A stretch of 64,000 bases of DNA, taken from NCBI RefSeq assembly GCF_006861825.1, contig NZ_VDGI01000004.1:62294-126293 (forward strand). The letters are read 5' to 3'. Source of the DNA: Psychrobacillus vulpis (lineage in GTDB: Bacteria > Bacillota > Bacilli > Bacillales_A > Planococcaceae). Shown here piece by piece: positions 17,304 through 25,317 of this stretch. A program made the position numbers and the translations under genes. The notes under the pieces are model-generated. The model did not search any database, was not told the DNA's origin, and saw only the letters and a program-made list of their open reading frames with translations. The number at the start of each line of letters is the position of its first letter. Position 1 is the first letter of the stretch.

Positions 17304-17332
17304 ATAATAATCCACTTATATGTTAATTGCAA
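17304..17332 (-). promoter_or_regulatory. arsR promoter with probable ArsR operator
   Basis: TTGCAA (17327-17332), 17 bp and TATTAT (17304-17309) on the minus strand. ATATAAGT occurs twice across and beside the spacer, the AT-rich repeat expected of an ArsR operator. Contains no TTGCA-N3-TGCAA palindrome, so it is separate from the MarR regulon. Confidence 0.6.
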
Positions 17333-17540
17333 CTGTTCATTTTGTAGTTTTTGAATAGTAATGTAATAATCTTTGAATAACATTTTTACTTCTTTTAGAT
17401 AGAAAAACCGATTATTCAGAGTGTATCTGGGGGATATTTACTCCTGTAAACTAATTTTTGGGGCTAATTTGGAAAATGTTTGTCTATAAACCTTTCCAAT
17501 TAGGGATTATATATTTTGTATTTACTATATTCAAAATTAA

Positions 17541-17566
17541 AAGAGCGTTCCGACTGGAACGCTCTT
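17541..17566 (-). terminator. Hairpin in the gap 17265-17679
   Basis: AAGAGCGTTCC/GGAACGCTCTT stem, flanked by A-rich DNA on the left (U-run on the minus strand), so it may terminate the 17680-18333 gene about 115 bp downstream. A second imperfect inverted repeat (17464-17475 with 17493-17503) lies beside it. No gene is seen in this gap. Confidence 0.6.
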
Positions 17567-17679
17567 ACGTTGCTACTATTATATTTTCCTTACTACGCTT
17601 TATGTTCCTGAAATGTAATAAAGCCAACATAATTAATGTGCTTACTTTTAAACGATTCGAAGAATCTTGCATTACCCAA

Positions 17680-18333
17680 TTAAATTGTTGGTTCTGTTGT
17701 TGGTGTTGGTTCTGTTGGAGTTACTGGAATTGTTGTATCTCCAGGGGTGTTCGTATTTTCATCTACTGGTTTTGGAGTGTCAGCTTGTTCTGCCAAAGAC
17801 TTCACTCGTTTGATTTCATCTGTAGCTTTTTGTTGAAGTTCTTTGGACCTTACAAGTAATGCTTCAAAATCAGCAGCATTTGCTTTGTATTTTTTCTTAT
17901 CGGAAGCAAGTTGTTTATCAATTGCACGAAGCTTATTAATCTCCGCTTCAAGCTTTCCCTTATAACTATTATATTTTTTATTTGGTGTTTCTTCGCTTAC
18001 TTCTTTATCAACTGTACCCGCGTCATTTACACCAAAATATGTGTTTATAGATTTCGATAAACTATTGATCGTAGAATCAATAGTATTCAATCGCTTTTCG
18101 ACTGTTTTACCAACTTTAGATTTAATAACCACTTTTTTTACATTTGAAGATTTGTCTTCTTTTTGTTTTTTATTTTTTTCCGAAGACTTGTCCTCTTTTT
18201 GAAATTGGACATTTCCCTTTTGTACTGTATTTCTTTCGTCCGAGCCTTTAGCACTTGCAAATGATGCTGTACCGAAGACTAAAGTTACAACTACTAAACT
18301 TGTTAAAAAATTTGAAAACCATTTTGTTTTCAT
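17680..18333 (-). CDS. Secreted coiled-coil protein under a c-di-GMP-I-like riboswitch
   Basis: 217 residues: Sec signal peptide ending about 'ASFASA', a lysine/glutamate-rich stretch with repeats ('KEDKSSEKNKKQKEDKSS'), a helical coiled-coil region (about 70-185), and a Thr/Pro tail ('TTIPVTPTEPTPTTEPTI'). It should be exported and could be a surface or matrix component, but I recognise no family and see no LPXTG anchor. AGGAGG precedes ATG 18331-18333; the start codon lies in a sequence complementary to the riboswitch P1 strand. Confidence 0.75.
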   Translation of the reverse strand: MKTKWFSNFLTSLVVVTLVFGTASFASAKGSDERNTVQKGNVQFQKEDKSSEKNKKQKEDKSSNVKKVVIKSKVGKTVEKRLNTIDSTINSLSKSINTYFGVNDAGTVDKEVSEETPNKKYNSYKGKLEAEINKLRAIDKQLASDKKKYKANAADFEALLVRSKELQQKATDEIKRVKSLAEQADTPKPVDENTNTPGDTTIPVTPTEPTPTTEPTI

Positions 18334-18442
18334 TACCTTTTCCTCCTCTTGGCATTTTTGGTAATGGCAGCTGGCTGGCATAGATTACAATCCTTAGCCC
18401 CGGTAGCTTTGTGACATCAAGTTTCCCTGATTGTACCTTTAC
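18331..18442 (-). promoter_or_regulatory. c-di-GMP-I (GEMM) type riboswitch with start-codon sequestration
   Basis: Minus strand, 5' to 3': a hairpin ATCAGG-GAAA-CTTGAT with a GNRA loop (aptamer P2), then CACAAAGCTACCGGGGCTAAGG and GCCAGCCAGCTGCC, the order of the GEMM/c-di-GMP-I aptamer. P1 can form between GTAAAGGTA (18434-18442) and TGCCATTAC (18361-18369). CATTACC of that strand (18360-18366) is also complementary to GGTAATG (18331-18337), which contains the start codon. Ligand-stabilised P1 would free the start codon, predicting a translational ON switch. I have not run a covariance search. Confidence 0.7.
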
Positions 18443-18524
18443 AGATGTTTCATTTATTTTATCGGTATAAAGCAGAATGAAATAAGCTGAACTTCTAATC
18501 TTTCGCTAAATGTTCCTACTATGA

Positions 18525-18704
18525 ATATTATTATTAAATCGCGGACTAAACGTGAAGGTAATCGCTGAACGATTGGGTAATACTCCACAAATGATTTATG
18601 AAATCTATGACCATGTATTAAAGGAACTAGAACTAGAACAAGAATCAGTTCACTTATTTAGTCAAAGTTTACAAACAAGTGGGGCTACTATTGGGGCTGA
18701 CTAG
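18525..18704 (+). pseudogene. C-terminal remnant of a phage/ICE tyrosine integrase
   Basis: About 59 codons, with an in-frame stop (TGA 18522-18524) just before, encode 'GLNVKVIAERLGN', 'YEIYDHVLKELE' and end in 'SGATIGAD'. This is the C-terminal end of Firmicute phage/ICE integrases: the helix before the catalytic Tyr, here in 'MIYEIYDHV', and the usual tail. The catalytic domain upstream is missing, so it is a stump. It lies at the border of the arsenic/accessory region and points to a decayed integrated element. Confidence 0.75.
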
Positions 18705-18764
18705 TAAGTAGAGTGGCAAGAAAGCTTGTCGAATCAAGGGTTTGTAGATTTTGTTTAAACTACA

Positions 18765-18773
18765 TGCTATAAT
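18765..18773 (+). promoter_or_regulatory. Extended -10 promoter of the YkpA-type ABC-F gene
   Basis: TGCTATAAT is a perfect extended -10 (TGnTATAAT), 31 nt before the ATG and just upstream of the TAGGAGG box; no good -35 is visible at 17 bp. Confidence 0.55.
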
Positions 18774-18804
18774 AAGAGCATTGTGAATTTTAGGAGGTAC
18801 TAGC

Positions 18805-20400
18805 ATGATTGCAGTAAGTAATGTAAGTCTTCGTTTTGGTGATCGTAAATTATTTGAAGACGTAAATATAAAGTTTACACCAGGTAACTGTTATGGTTTA
18901 ATCGGTGCAAATGGAGCAGGTAAATCAACATTTATTAAAATTTTGTCTGGAGAAATTGAGGCACAAGAAGGCAATGTTATTATGAATCCAGATGAGCGTT
19001 TAGCTATTCTAAAACAAAACCACTTCGAATACGAAGAATATACAGTTTTAGAAACAGTTATTATGGGTCATAAACGTTTATACGAAGTAATGAATGAAAA
19101 GAATGCTATCTATATGAAAGAAGACTTTTCAGATGAAGATGGTATGCGTGCAGCTGAGCTAGAAGGTGAATTTGCAGACTTAAATGGTTGGGAAGCAGAG
19201 TCAGAAGCTGCAATCCTTTTACAAGGTCTAGGCATTCCTGATAGTATGCACCAAAAGAAAATGTCTGAGTTAACTGGTTCTGAAAAAGTAAAAGTGTTAC
19301 TATCACAAGCCCTTTTCGGGAAACCTGATGTTCTTTTACTAGATGAACCTACTAACCATTTAGACATTAAAGCCATTCAATGGTTAGAAGATTTCCTTAT
19401 CAATTTTGAAAATACTGTAATTGTAGTTTCCCATGACCGTCACTTCTTAAACAAAGTATGTACACATATTGCAGACTTAGACTTTAGTAAAATCCAAGTA
19501 TATGTTGGAAACTATGACTTCTGGTATGAATCAAGTCAACTTGCATTGAAGCTAGCATCTGATCAAAACAGTAAAAAAGAAGAAAAGATTAAAGAGCTTC
19601 AAGCCTTTATCGCTCGATTTAGTGCAAATGCTTCAAAATCTAAACAAGCAACTTCTCGTAAGAAAATGTTAGATAAAATTGAGTTAGATGATATTAAACC
19701 ATCTTCTCGTAAATACCCTTATGTAAATTTCTCGATGAAACGAGATATCGGAAATGATGTTTTACAAGTACAAGATCTGGGCTATACATTTGAGGGAGAA
19801 AAACTATTCTCTAAATTGAACTTCACTTTGAATAAGGAAGACAAAATTATTCTACTTGGAGATGAACTAGCAAAATCTGCATTACTTCGTGTACTAGCAG
19901 AGGAAGAAGAACCACAAGAAGGTTCAATCCGCTGGGGTGTAACTACTACTCGTGCGTACTTCCCTCTTGATAATGCAAAATATTTCGAAGGAAACGAGAC
20001 TTCACTAGTAGACTGGTTACGTCAATATTCGCCTGATGATGAAAGTGAAACATTCCTACGAGGGTTCTTAGGTCGTATGCTATTCTCTGGTGAAGAAGTG
20101 AAGAAAAAACCATCTGTACTTTCCGGTGGAGAAAAAGTTCGCTGTATGCTATCTAAAATGATGCTATCGGAGTCGAACGTACTTTTACTAGATGAACCAA
20201 CGAACCATTTAGATTTGGAATCTATCCAAGCACTAAATAATGGATTGACTGCATTTAAAGGTGCAATGATCTTTACATCACATGACCATCAGTTCATTCA
20301 AACAATCGCGAATCGTGTAATTGAAATTCGCGAAGACGGCTCAATTTTAGATAAGCAATTGACATATGATGAATTTTTAGAATGGCGAGAGCAAAAGTAA
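18805..20400 (+). CDS. ykpA: ABC-F family ATPase, YkpA/YbiT type
   Basis: 531 residues, two ABC domains, cytoplasmic. Domain 1 is canonical: 'GANGAGKST', 'LTGSEKVKVLLSQALFG', 'LLLDEPTNHLDI'. Domain 2 has a good signature 'LSGGEKVRCMLSKMML' and Walker B, but its Walker A reads 'LLGDELAKSALLRV': one residue shorter than GxxGxGKST and lacking the last glycine, though K-S are kept. It closely resembles B. subtilis YkpA. ABC-F proteins of this branch act as ribosome-associated translation factors; specific client unknown. Good TAGGAGG site. Confidence 0.93.
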   Translation: MIAVSNVSLRFGDRKLFEDVNIKFTPGNCYGLIGANGAGKSTFIKILSGEIEAQEGNVIMNPDERLAILKQNHFEYEEYTVLETVIMGHKRLYEVMNEKNAIYMKEDFSDEDGMRAAELEGEFADLNGWEAESEAAILLQGLGIPDSMHQKKMSELTGSEKVKVLLSQALFGKPDVLLLDEPTNHLDIKAIQWLEDFLINFENTVIVVSHDRHFLNKVCTHIADLDFSKIQVYVGNYDFWYESSQLALKLASDQNSKKEEKIKELQAFIARFSANASKSKQATSRKKMLDKIELDDIKPSSRKYPYVNFSMKRDIGNDVLQVQDLGYTFEGEKLFSKLNFTLNKEDKIILLGDELAKSALLRVLAEEEEPQEGSIRWGVTTTRAYFPLDNAKYFEGNETSLVDWLRQYSPDDESETFLRGFLGRMLFSGEEVKKKPSVLSGGEKVRCMLSKMMLSESNVLLLDEPTNHLDLESIQALNNGLTAFKGAMIFTSHDHQFIQTIANRVIEIREDGSILDKQLTYDEFLEWREQK

Positions 20401-20404
20401 TAAT

Positions 20405-20440
20405 AAAAAGCTTGAGAGATTTTTTCTCTCAAGCTTTTTT
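20405..20440. terminator. Bidirectional intrinsic terminator
   Basis: AAAAAGCTTGAGAGA with its complement and U-runs on both strands, shared by the convergent ykpA and DUF1232 genes; it overlaps the 3' end of the latter. Confidence 0.85.
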
Positions 20441-20917
20441 TGTCTTTTTTATAAATCTTCCTAATAAAGATTTCGATGGAAGCTTTCCTACAAATGAATT
20501 GCTAGTTTCCGCTATTTTTTTTAGAGCGGTTAATAACTTTACATCTCCAGCCCAGTGTTCTTCAATAATTTCAGCGGAAAATTTATTTAATAACATATTC
20601 ACTATGAAAGTGGCTACAATAATGTCATCGATATATCCACCAGGCCCAACCAAACCTTCTGGCAAGACATCGACTGGAGATATAAAATAAAGTATTCCAC
20701 TACCAATTAATGTTTTATTTTTCGCATCAATGCGATTATCTAATAGCGCTTTTATAAGAAGATGAAACAAGTCTGGAGCAAATAATAAGTAAGGTGCTAA
20801 CTTGCTTTTTTTCCCTGACTTTGATGTTAAAAATTCTGTCATTTTAGCACGAAGTTTCACATAAAAATCTTGTTGCTGTTCGTATGATGGTAGTTCTTTT
20901 TTTAGTTCGATATTCAA
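20429..20917 (-). CDS. DUF1232 (YkvA family) membrane-associated protein
   Basis: 162 residues. The family signature is 'YFISPVDVLPEGLVGPGGYI' followed directly by 'DDIIVA', a short hydrophobic hairpin found in YkvA/DUF1232 proteins, some of which associate with membranes. The N-terminal half is helical and charged and the C-terminus basic. Function is not known for the family. Convergent with ykpA, with a shared terminator. Confidence 0.8.
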   Translation of the reverse strand: MNIELKKELPSYEQQQDFYVKLRAKMTEFLTSKSGKKSKLAPYLLFAPDLFHLLIKALLDNRIDAKNKTLIGSGILYFISPVDVLPEGLVGPGGYIDDIIVATFIVNMLLNKFSAEIIEEHWAGDVKLLTALKKIAETSNSFVGKLPSKSLLGRFIKKTKKA

Positions 20918-21016
20918 GGTAAGCTCCCCTTTCTTATTTTACTATACCAAAAAAGTAGTAGGATGAAACTTAATTCGTATTAATACGACTAATTCAAATG
21001 AAAAGGAGGAATAATT

Positions 21017-21664
21017 ATGCAAAAGTTAATGCTACTATTAATTCCGATACTATTTCTCTTTGCATGTGAGCAAAATCAAACAAACTCTACGAAGCCGGAA
21101 ACAGCTCCAGAAGATGAGCAAACACCGATTGCTGTAAAAGAACAATCCACTCCGGATATAACCCGCTCTACTTTTTTCATGGGCGATAAGTCTTCTGCTC
21201 AGTTTAAAGGAGAAGGAAATGAATATGCAAGCTATACGTTGAAAACGGATTACTTATATGACCATTACGTGTCAACATATGAAGATAATGGTGGAACAGT
21301 AATGCAAAGAATTTATCGTATTTCAAATGATAAAATAACAATCGTTTTGGAAGTAGCTGAAGCATATGAAACAAATAATCCAACATTAGAAGAGTTAGAT
21401 GCAATGCCTGATCTAAAAATATACTTAGCAGGACCTTTTGATGTCGGAACAAAATTCGACGGATGGAAAATAATATCGACGTCTGACACTTTAGCAACTG
21501 CTACCCAAAATTTTCAGGACGTTATTGTAATAGAAAAAATAGAGAAAGAAAGTAAAATTCGTAAATACTTTGCAAAAGATTTTGGAGAAATAAAAAGAGA
21601 ATTTATCATGAACACAAATGGAGAAGAAAACATTATCTCCTCTACTTTCGAAAAAATAATGTAA
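21017..21664 (+). CDS. Lipoprotein of unknown function
   Basis: 215 residues with a lipoprotein signal ('LFLFAC', Cys17), a disordered acidic linker (to about 45), then a mixed alpha/beta domain with 'YTLKTDYLYDHYVSTYEDNG' and 'VIVIEKIEKESKIRKYFAKD'. The repeated strand pattern is like small extracytoplasmic sensor domains, but no named family is recognised. AAGGAGG precedes the ATG. The 21665-22248 gap downstream contains repeats. Confidence 0.75.
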   Translation: MQKLMLLLIPILFLFACEQNQTNSTKPETAPEDEQTPIAVKEQSTPDITRSTFFMGDKSSAQFKGEGNEYASYTLKTDYLYDHYVSTYEDNGGTVMQRIYRISNDKITIVLEVAEAYETNNPTLEELDAMPDLKIYLAGPFDVGTKFDGWKIISTSDTLATATQNFQDVIVIEKIEKESKIRKYFAKDFGEIKREFIMNTNGEENIISSTFEKIM

Positions 21665-21791
21665 ACAATGAGCAAGCGGCTTGATCATTCTAAGTTCCCG
21701 ACATCGTGTCGCAACTAGTGTATGACTTGCTTTGTTGCAGTCCCCGTAAAACAATAAATAGACGGAACAATTACATTCTTCTAAAATAGAT

Positions 21792-22141
21792 GGATTTCGT
21801 TACAAGCGGCGACTCCTGCGGGATAAGCGTTAGTCGAAGACACGCTAGCTGTGCGAGGAGGCCACTGAAAAACTCGAATTAATATTTTTGTAGGAACTAT
21901 TTGCTGTATTTATTTAAGAGAATTTAGCGCGACGCATGAGACTCCTGCGGGAAAGTGAAACAGACGAGACCCCGCAAGAAGAAGGAGGCTCGTCGCTCGC
22001 CCGCGGAAAGCGAATGCCAAAGCGATAAATTCTCTTAACGACTATTTGATAGAAATTTTATTAGAATAACACTTTTTCAGTGGCCTCGAAGCGTGAAGTC
22101 TTAGGCAACGCCCGTGGAAAGGTCCGCATGTAACGGAATCC
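21792..22141. repeat. GC-rich palindromic repeat in locus-specific arms, invaded by a MITE-like element
   Basis: GGATTTCGTTACAAGCGG (21792-21809) pairs with 22124-22141 (16 of 18 positions). Inside come GACTCCTGCGGGATAAGCG on the left and GGCAACGCCCGTGGAAAGG on the right, parts of the GC-rich family, separated by the element at 21858-22087. This and its flanks fill 21665-22248; no gene is seen. Confidence 0.7.
21858..22087. mobile_element. MITE-like element, 230 bp, perfect 15-bp TIRs
   Basis: GAGGCCACTGAAAAA (21858-21872) is exactly mirrored at 22073-22087. The interior is the same as that of the element at 898-1136 in reverse: AT-rich arms, AAGAGAATTTAGCGC and GCGATAAATTCTCTT, around a GC-rich palindrome. 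Inserted into a larger GC-rich repeat in both cases. Confidence 0.65.
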
Positions 22142-22205
22142 TTTAAAAAAGACCATGATCGCCGTGTTCATGACATACAAAGTTTTTATACTATAATTAT
22201 CTTTT

Positions 22206-22240
22206 AAAAAATAGAAGCTCTACCAGAATGGTGAGCTTCT
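22206..22240 (-). terminator. Intrinsic terminator of csp
   Basis: AGAAGCTC/GAGCTTCT stem (22213-22240) with an inner ACC/GGT extension and a U-run on the minus strand, 9 nt after the stop codon. Confidence 0.75.
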
Positions 22241-22248
22241 TTCTATTA

Positions 22249-22449
22249 TTATAGTTTTGACACGTTTGCAGCTTGTGGCCCGCGGTTACCTTCTACTACT
22301 TCAAACTCTACTTTTTGTCCTTCTTCAAGTGATTTGAAGCCTTCTCCAAGAATTGCAGAAAAGTGTACGAATACATCGTTTTCGCCTTCTACTTCGATAA
22401 ATCCAAATCCTTTTTCAGCGTTGAACCATTTCACTGTACCTTGTTTCAT
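22249..22449 (-). CDS. Cold-shock protein, CspA family
   Basis: 66 residues, the usual length of a single OB-fold. RNA-binding motifs RNP1 'KGFGFIEV' and RNP2 'DVFVHFSAI' are intact. It binds single-stranded RNA/DNA and keeps mRNA unfolded in the cold. The gene is behind a strong promoter and a leader of about 130 nt with alternating hairpins, so post-transcriptional temperature control is likely. It is similar to B. subtilis CspB/C/D; I cannot tell which. Confidence 0.97.
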   Translation of the reverse strand: MKQGTVKWFNAEKGFGFIEVEGENDVFVHFSAILGEGFKSLEEGQKVEFEVVEGNRGPQAANVSKL

Positions 22450-22473
22450 TCTATTACCTCCAAAAAGTTAATC

Positions 22474-22550
22474 AATATGTGAAAAACAAAAATTCACATA
22501 TTCCATGAAGTACCGACATCACATCGATCACTACATAGGATATGTGAATT
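22474..22550 (-). promoter_or_regulatory. csp 5' leader with mutually exclusive hairpins
   Basis: Three segments on the minus strand: A, AATTCACATATCC (22538-22550); B, GGAATATGTGAATT (22491-22504); C, TTCACATATT (22474-22483). A pairs with B (13 bp with one bulge, loop about 33 nt); B pairs with C (perfect 10 bp, 9-nt loop). Both cannot form together. C lies just upstream of the SD. Confidence 0.6.
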
Positions 22551-22585
22551 GCAAATACGGCTTCTCACTATGAATTGTTACTTAA

Positions 22586-22613
22586 ATTATAACATTTGGA
22601 TAAATATAGTCAA
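22586..22613 (-). promoter_or_regulatory. SigA-type promoter of csp
   Basis: TTGACT (22608-22613), a 16-bp spacer and a consensus TATAAT (22586-22591); start of transcription would give a leader of roughly 130 nt. Confidence 0.75.
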
Positions 22614-22642
22614 CAAATTTTTTTATTATTCAAAATCGTTTA

Positions 22643-22918
22643 TCATATAACGTTCCAAATGATTCCATGATATATTTGCAAATCTTCGTCGCATGAATCA
22701 CAAAAACATTGCTCTTTATCAGACCAAAAAACCCAGTATTTATCTTCTTTCATTTTTTCCAAAGGAAACTTTTCACGGAATTCACCTAATATCTTATTTA
22801 AGTGTTCTATTCCTTCTTTCTCTTGCACAAACATATACTTTTCTTGAATATTATCTTCCCAACCTTCAAATGCCCACCACGGCTCATAGTCAGCTTTCAT
22901 ATAAATAATTTCATACAT
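22643..22918 (-). CDS. DUF1033 family protein
   Basis: 91 residues starting 'MYEIIYMKADYEPWWAFEGW', the signature of DUF1033, a small cytoplasmic family of Firmicutes with no known activity. The C-terminal half has 'FCDSCDEDLQIYHG', with two cysteines that might bind metal. AGAGGTGAT precedes ATG 22916-22918; a GTG three codons upstream is a less likely start. Single gene. Confidence 0.75.
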   Translation of the reverse strand: MYEIIYMKADYEPWWAFEGWEDNIQEKYMFVQEKEGIEHLNKILGEFREKFPLEKMKEDKYWVFWSDKEQCFCDSCDEDLQIYHGIIWNVI

Positions 22919-23079
22919 TCCTATCACCTCTATGATTTAATGTTAACTCATATTTTACTGTTATAAATTAGAAAGTCTAGTCAAACGAATTATTTGAATA
23001 ACAAAAAATTGAAAAACCTTCAATTATCAGTTAAGTTATAGATAGGCAATTTTTGTGAATCAGAAAAGGAGGAGTTCTC

Positions 23080-23361
23080 TTGAAAAAACGAGCACATATT
23101 CATATGCACAGTGATGTTGATGGTGTCGGCTTCCGTTTTCTTGTGAAACAAAAAGCACATTCTCTAGGATTAAAAGGGCAATGTAAACAAAATGAGGAGA
23201 AAGAAATAATCATAGATATCGAAGGTACTGCAAATAGTTTGGAAGAATTTTTACATTATATTCAAAAAGGCGTATCTCCATTAACAAGAAAAAATTCATT
23301 TGAAATTGAATTTTTTGATGAACTAAAAGGATATACAACGATGGAATCTGATATCGTATAA
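23080..23361 (+). CDS. Acylphosphatase
   Basis: 93 residues. The catalytic loop is 'HSDVDGVGFRFLVKQKAHSL', holding the essential Arg of GVGFR; the second catalytic residue, Asn, is in 'CKQNEEKEI'. The enzyme hydrolyses acyl-phosphates such as acetyl-phosphate. The loop normally reads VQGVGFR; here Gln is Asp. Start TTG 23080-23082 behind GGAGGAG. It lies upstream of xpaC-telA but has its own spacing and is likely independent. Confidence 0.88.
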   Translation: MKKRAHIHMHSDVDGVGFRFLVKQKAHSLGLKGQCKQNEEKEIIIDIEGTANSLEEFLHYIQKGVSPLTRKNSFEIEFFDELKGYTTMESDIV

Positions 23362-23440
23362 ACATCACTTTTTAGCATTGAATGAAACCTTCTTCCCTCT
23401 CATTCGTATAATGTATTGTAGATATAAGGAGGTAACCAAT

Positions 23441-24118
23441 ATGACGGAAGTAGCCCAAACTTTCATTCGACATTTTTTTAACATACCAATAATGATTACA
23501 TCCTGGTTCATCTTCTTTTTCGCTTTTGATACTGGGTTTTTCGTTAGTTCTGCACTTTCTATCGTTGTATATTTACTATCGAATTTTACAATTAAAAAAT
23601 TTCAACAACGTAGAATTATGAAAAAACATCAGCTTACTCTTTCCGAGTACTTCCATATACAGAAGCAATTAAAAGAAGCAAATAATAAAATTAAAACTCT
23701 TAATAGTCATTATTTAAAAGTGAGATCGCTTAGTTCATTTAAACAATTATTCGAAATGAATAGACTTGCGAAAAGAATCATTTCATTAGTGAAGGCAAAT
23801 CCACGCAAATTTTATCAAGCGGAAAATTTCTTCTATGCACATTTAGATTCAGCAGTGGAACTTACTTCGAAATATACACTTTTAGTAGCACAACCGGTTA
23901 AAAACATCGACATGAAAATTGCATTACAAGATACACGCGATACATTACAAGCCATCAATTCTGTTATGGAAGATGACTTAAGAGATGTCCTTTCATCAGA
24001 TATAGAGCATTTGAAAATGGAATTAGATTTCGCAAAATTATCTGTTGGAAAAAAGGAACAACCTTTATATTTAAAAGGAGAATCAGAAAATGAGCGAAAA
24101 ACAATCGAGTACAAGTAA
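23441..24118 (+). CDS. xpaC: XpaC family protein (5-bromo-4-chloroindolyl phosphate hydrolysis protein)
   Basis: 225 residues: two membrane helices near the N-terminus (about 15-55), then a helical cytoplasmic part with '[20 protein letters not shown]'. This matches XpaC, named for hydrolysis of X-phosphate; the true function is unclear. It is paired with telA, as xpaC-yaaN in B. subtilis, and its last 29 bases overlap the telA start. AAGGAGGT precedes ATG 23441-23443; a further upstream in-frame start lacks an SD. Confidence 0.88.
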   Translation: MTEVAQTFIRHFFNIPIMITSWFIFFFAFDTGFFVSSALSIVVYLLSNFTIKKFQQRRIMKKHQLTLSEYFHIQKQLKEANNKIKTLNSHYLKVRSLSSFKQLFEMNRLAKRIISLVKANPRKFYQAENFFYAHLDSAVELTSKYTLLVAQPVKNIDMKIALQDTRDTLQAINSVMEDDLRDVLSSDIEHLKMELDFAKLSVGKKEQPLYLKGESENERKTIEYK

Positions 24119-25280
24119 TGACTTTTTAATGGATGAATTATTAGAGAGTCCATTTAATATGACAGCACCACAAGAACAATCCCTTTCATCAAATACAGCT
24201 GAACCAGCTCCAACTAAATTGATTGACCGATTGTCAGAAATAGAACAACAAAAAGCACGTCAACTAGCAGATCAAATTCCAGCGGGAAATTATGAAGCAA
24301 TATTAACATATGGAGCAAATGCCCAAACAGAGCTTTCCCGTTTCTCTCATCAAATGCTAGATCACGTGCAGAAAAAAGATATTGGTCCAGTTGGTGATAT
24401 TTTAGGGGATCTGATGAAGAAACTTTCTGATATTAATCCGGAAGAACTCTCTGCTCAAAAAAAATCGGGTATAAAAAGATTATTTAACCGAGTAAATCGC
24501 TCTGTTCAAGAATTGATGACAAAATATCAGAAGTTGAGTACACAAATCGATCGAATAGGCATTCAATTGGAGCATTCGAAACGCGGTCTTGTGGAAGATG
24601 TTCATATGCTGGACAAACTTTATGAGCAAAATAAGACTTATTTCCAAGCGTTAAATGTTTATATCGCTGCTGCAGAATTGAAAAAAGAGGAAATCATTAA
24701 TAAAATTATTCCAGAGCTACGAAGAAAAGCGGAGGCTTCAAACGATCAAATGGCCTTTCAAGAAGTAAATGATATGGCACAGTTTTTAGACCGTTTAGAA
24801 AAAAGAGTATACGATTTACAATTATCTCGACAAATTACGATTCAAAGCGCTCCGCAAATTCGAATGATCCAGCAAACAAATCAAACGCTTGCGGAGAAAA
24901 TACAATCGTCTATTATGACTTCCATTCCTCTATGGAAAAATCAAATTGCAATTGCCTTAACTCTAAATCGTCAACAAAAAGCTGTAGAAGCGCAAAAACA
25001 AGTAACACAAACAACAAATGACTTACTTCTTAAGAACTCTGAAATGTTGAAAGTAAACAGCATTGAAACTGCCAAAGAAAATGAACGTGGTATTGTAGAA
25101 ATTGATACACTAAAGAAAACACAAGAAAATCTTCTACAAACAATCGAAGAAACACTACGAATCCAAGCAGACGGTCGTGTAAAACGAAAAGCTGCAGAAA
25201 TAGAAATTGCTCGTATGGAAGAAGAATTAAAACAACGTCTTCTTCTCATAGCGGCTCAATCCCAAAACCGTCCTTCCTAA
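24090..25280 (+). CDS. telA: TelA family protein (YaaN-like, toxic anion resistance)
   Basis: 396 residues of long helices with a coiled-coil character and no membrane segments: '[20 protein letters not shown]', '[20 protein letters not shown]' and '[13 protein letters not shown]' are typical of TelA/KlaA. Members are linked to tellurite and cell-envelope antibiotic tolerance. The overlap with xpaC indicates one operon and a joint membrane-linked role. An intrinsic terminator follows closely. Confidence 0.92.
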   Translation: MSEKQSSTSNDFLMDELLESPFNMTAPQEQSLSSNTAEPAPTKLIDRLSEIEQQKARQLADQIPAGNYEAILTYGANAQTELSRFSHQMLDHVQKKDIGPVGDILGDLMKKLSDINPEELSAQKKSGIKRLFNRVNRSVQELMTKYQKLSTQIDRIGIQLEHSKRGLVEDVHMLDKLYEQNKTYFQALNVYIAAAELKKEEIINKIIPELRRKAEASNDQMAFQEVNDMAQFLDRLEKRVYDLQLSRQITIQSAPQIRMIQQTNQTLAEKIQSSIMTSIPLWKNQIAIALTLNRQQKAVEAQKQVTQTTNDLLLKNSEMLKVNSIETAKENERGIVEIDTLKKTQENLLQTIEETLRIQADGRVKRKAAEIEIARMEEELKQRLLLIAAQSQNRPS

Positions 25281-25298
25281 ATCGGAAGGCGGTTTTTT
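25264..25298 (+). terminator. Intrinsic terminator of xpaC-telA
   Basis: AAACCG-TCCTTCC...GGAAGGCGGTTTTTT stem-loop and U-run, overlapping the telA stop codon. Confidence 0.85.
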
Positions 25299-25317
25299 AA
25301 TAACTTTTCTTCATGAC

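Noticed and set aside
21491-21754. 87-codon minus-strand ORF
   Set aside because: Antisense to the end of the lipoprotein gene, without SD or family.
22450-22613. Small gene hidden in the csp leader
   Set aside because: No start codon with SD; the alternating hairpins account for the sequence conservation seen within it.
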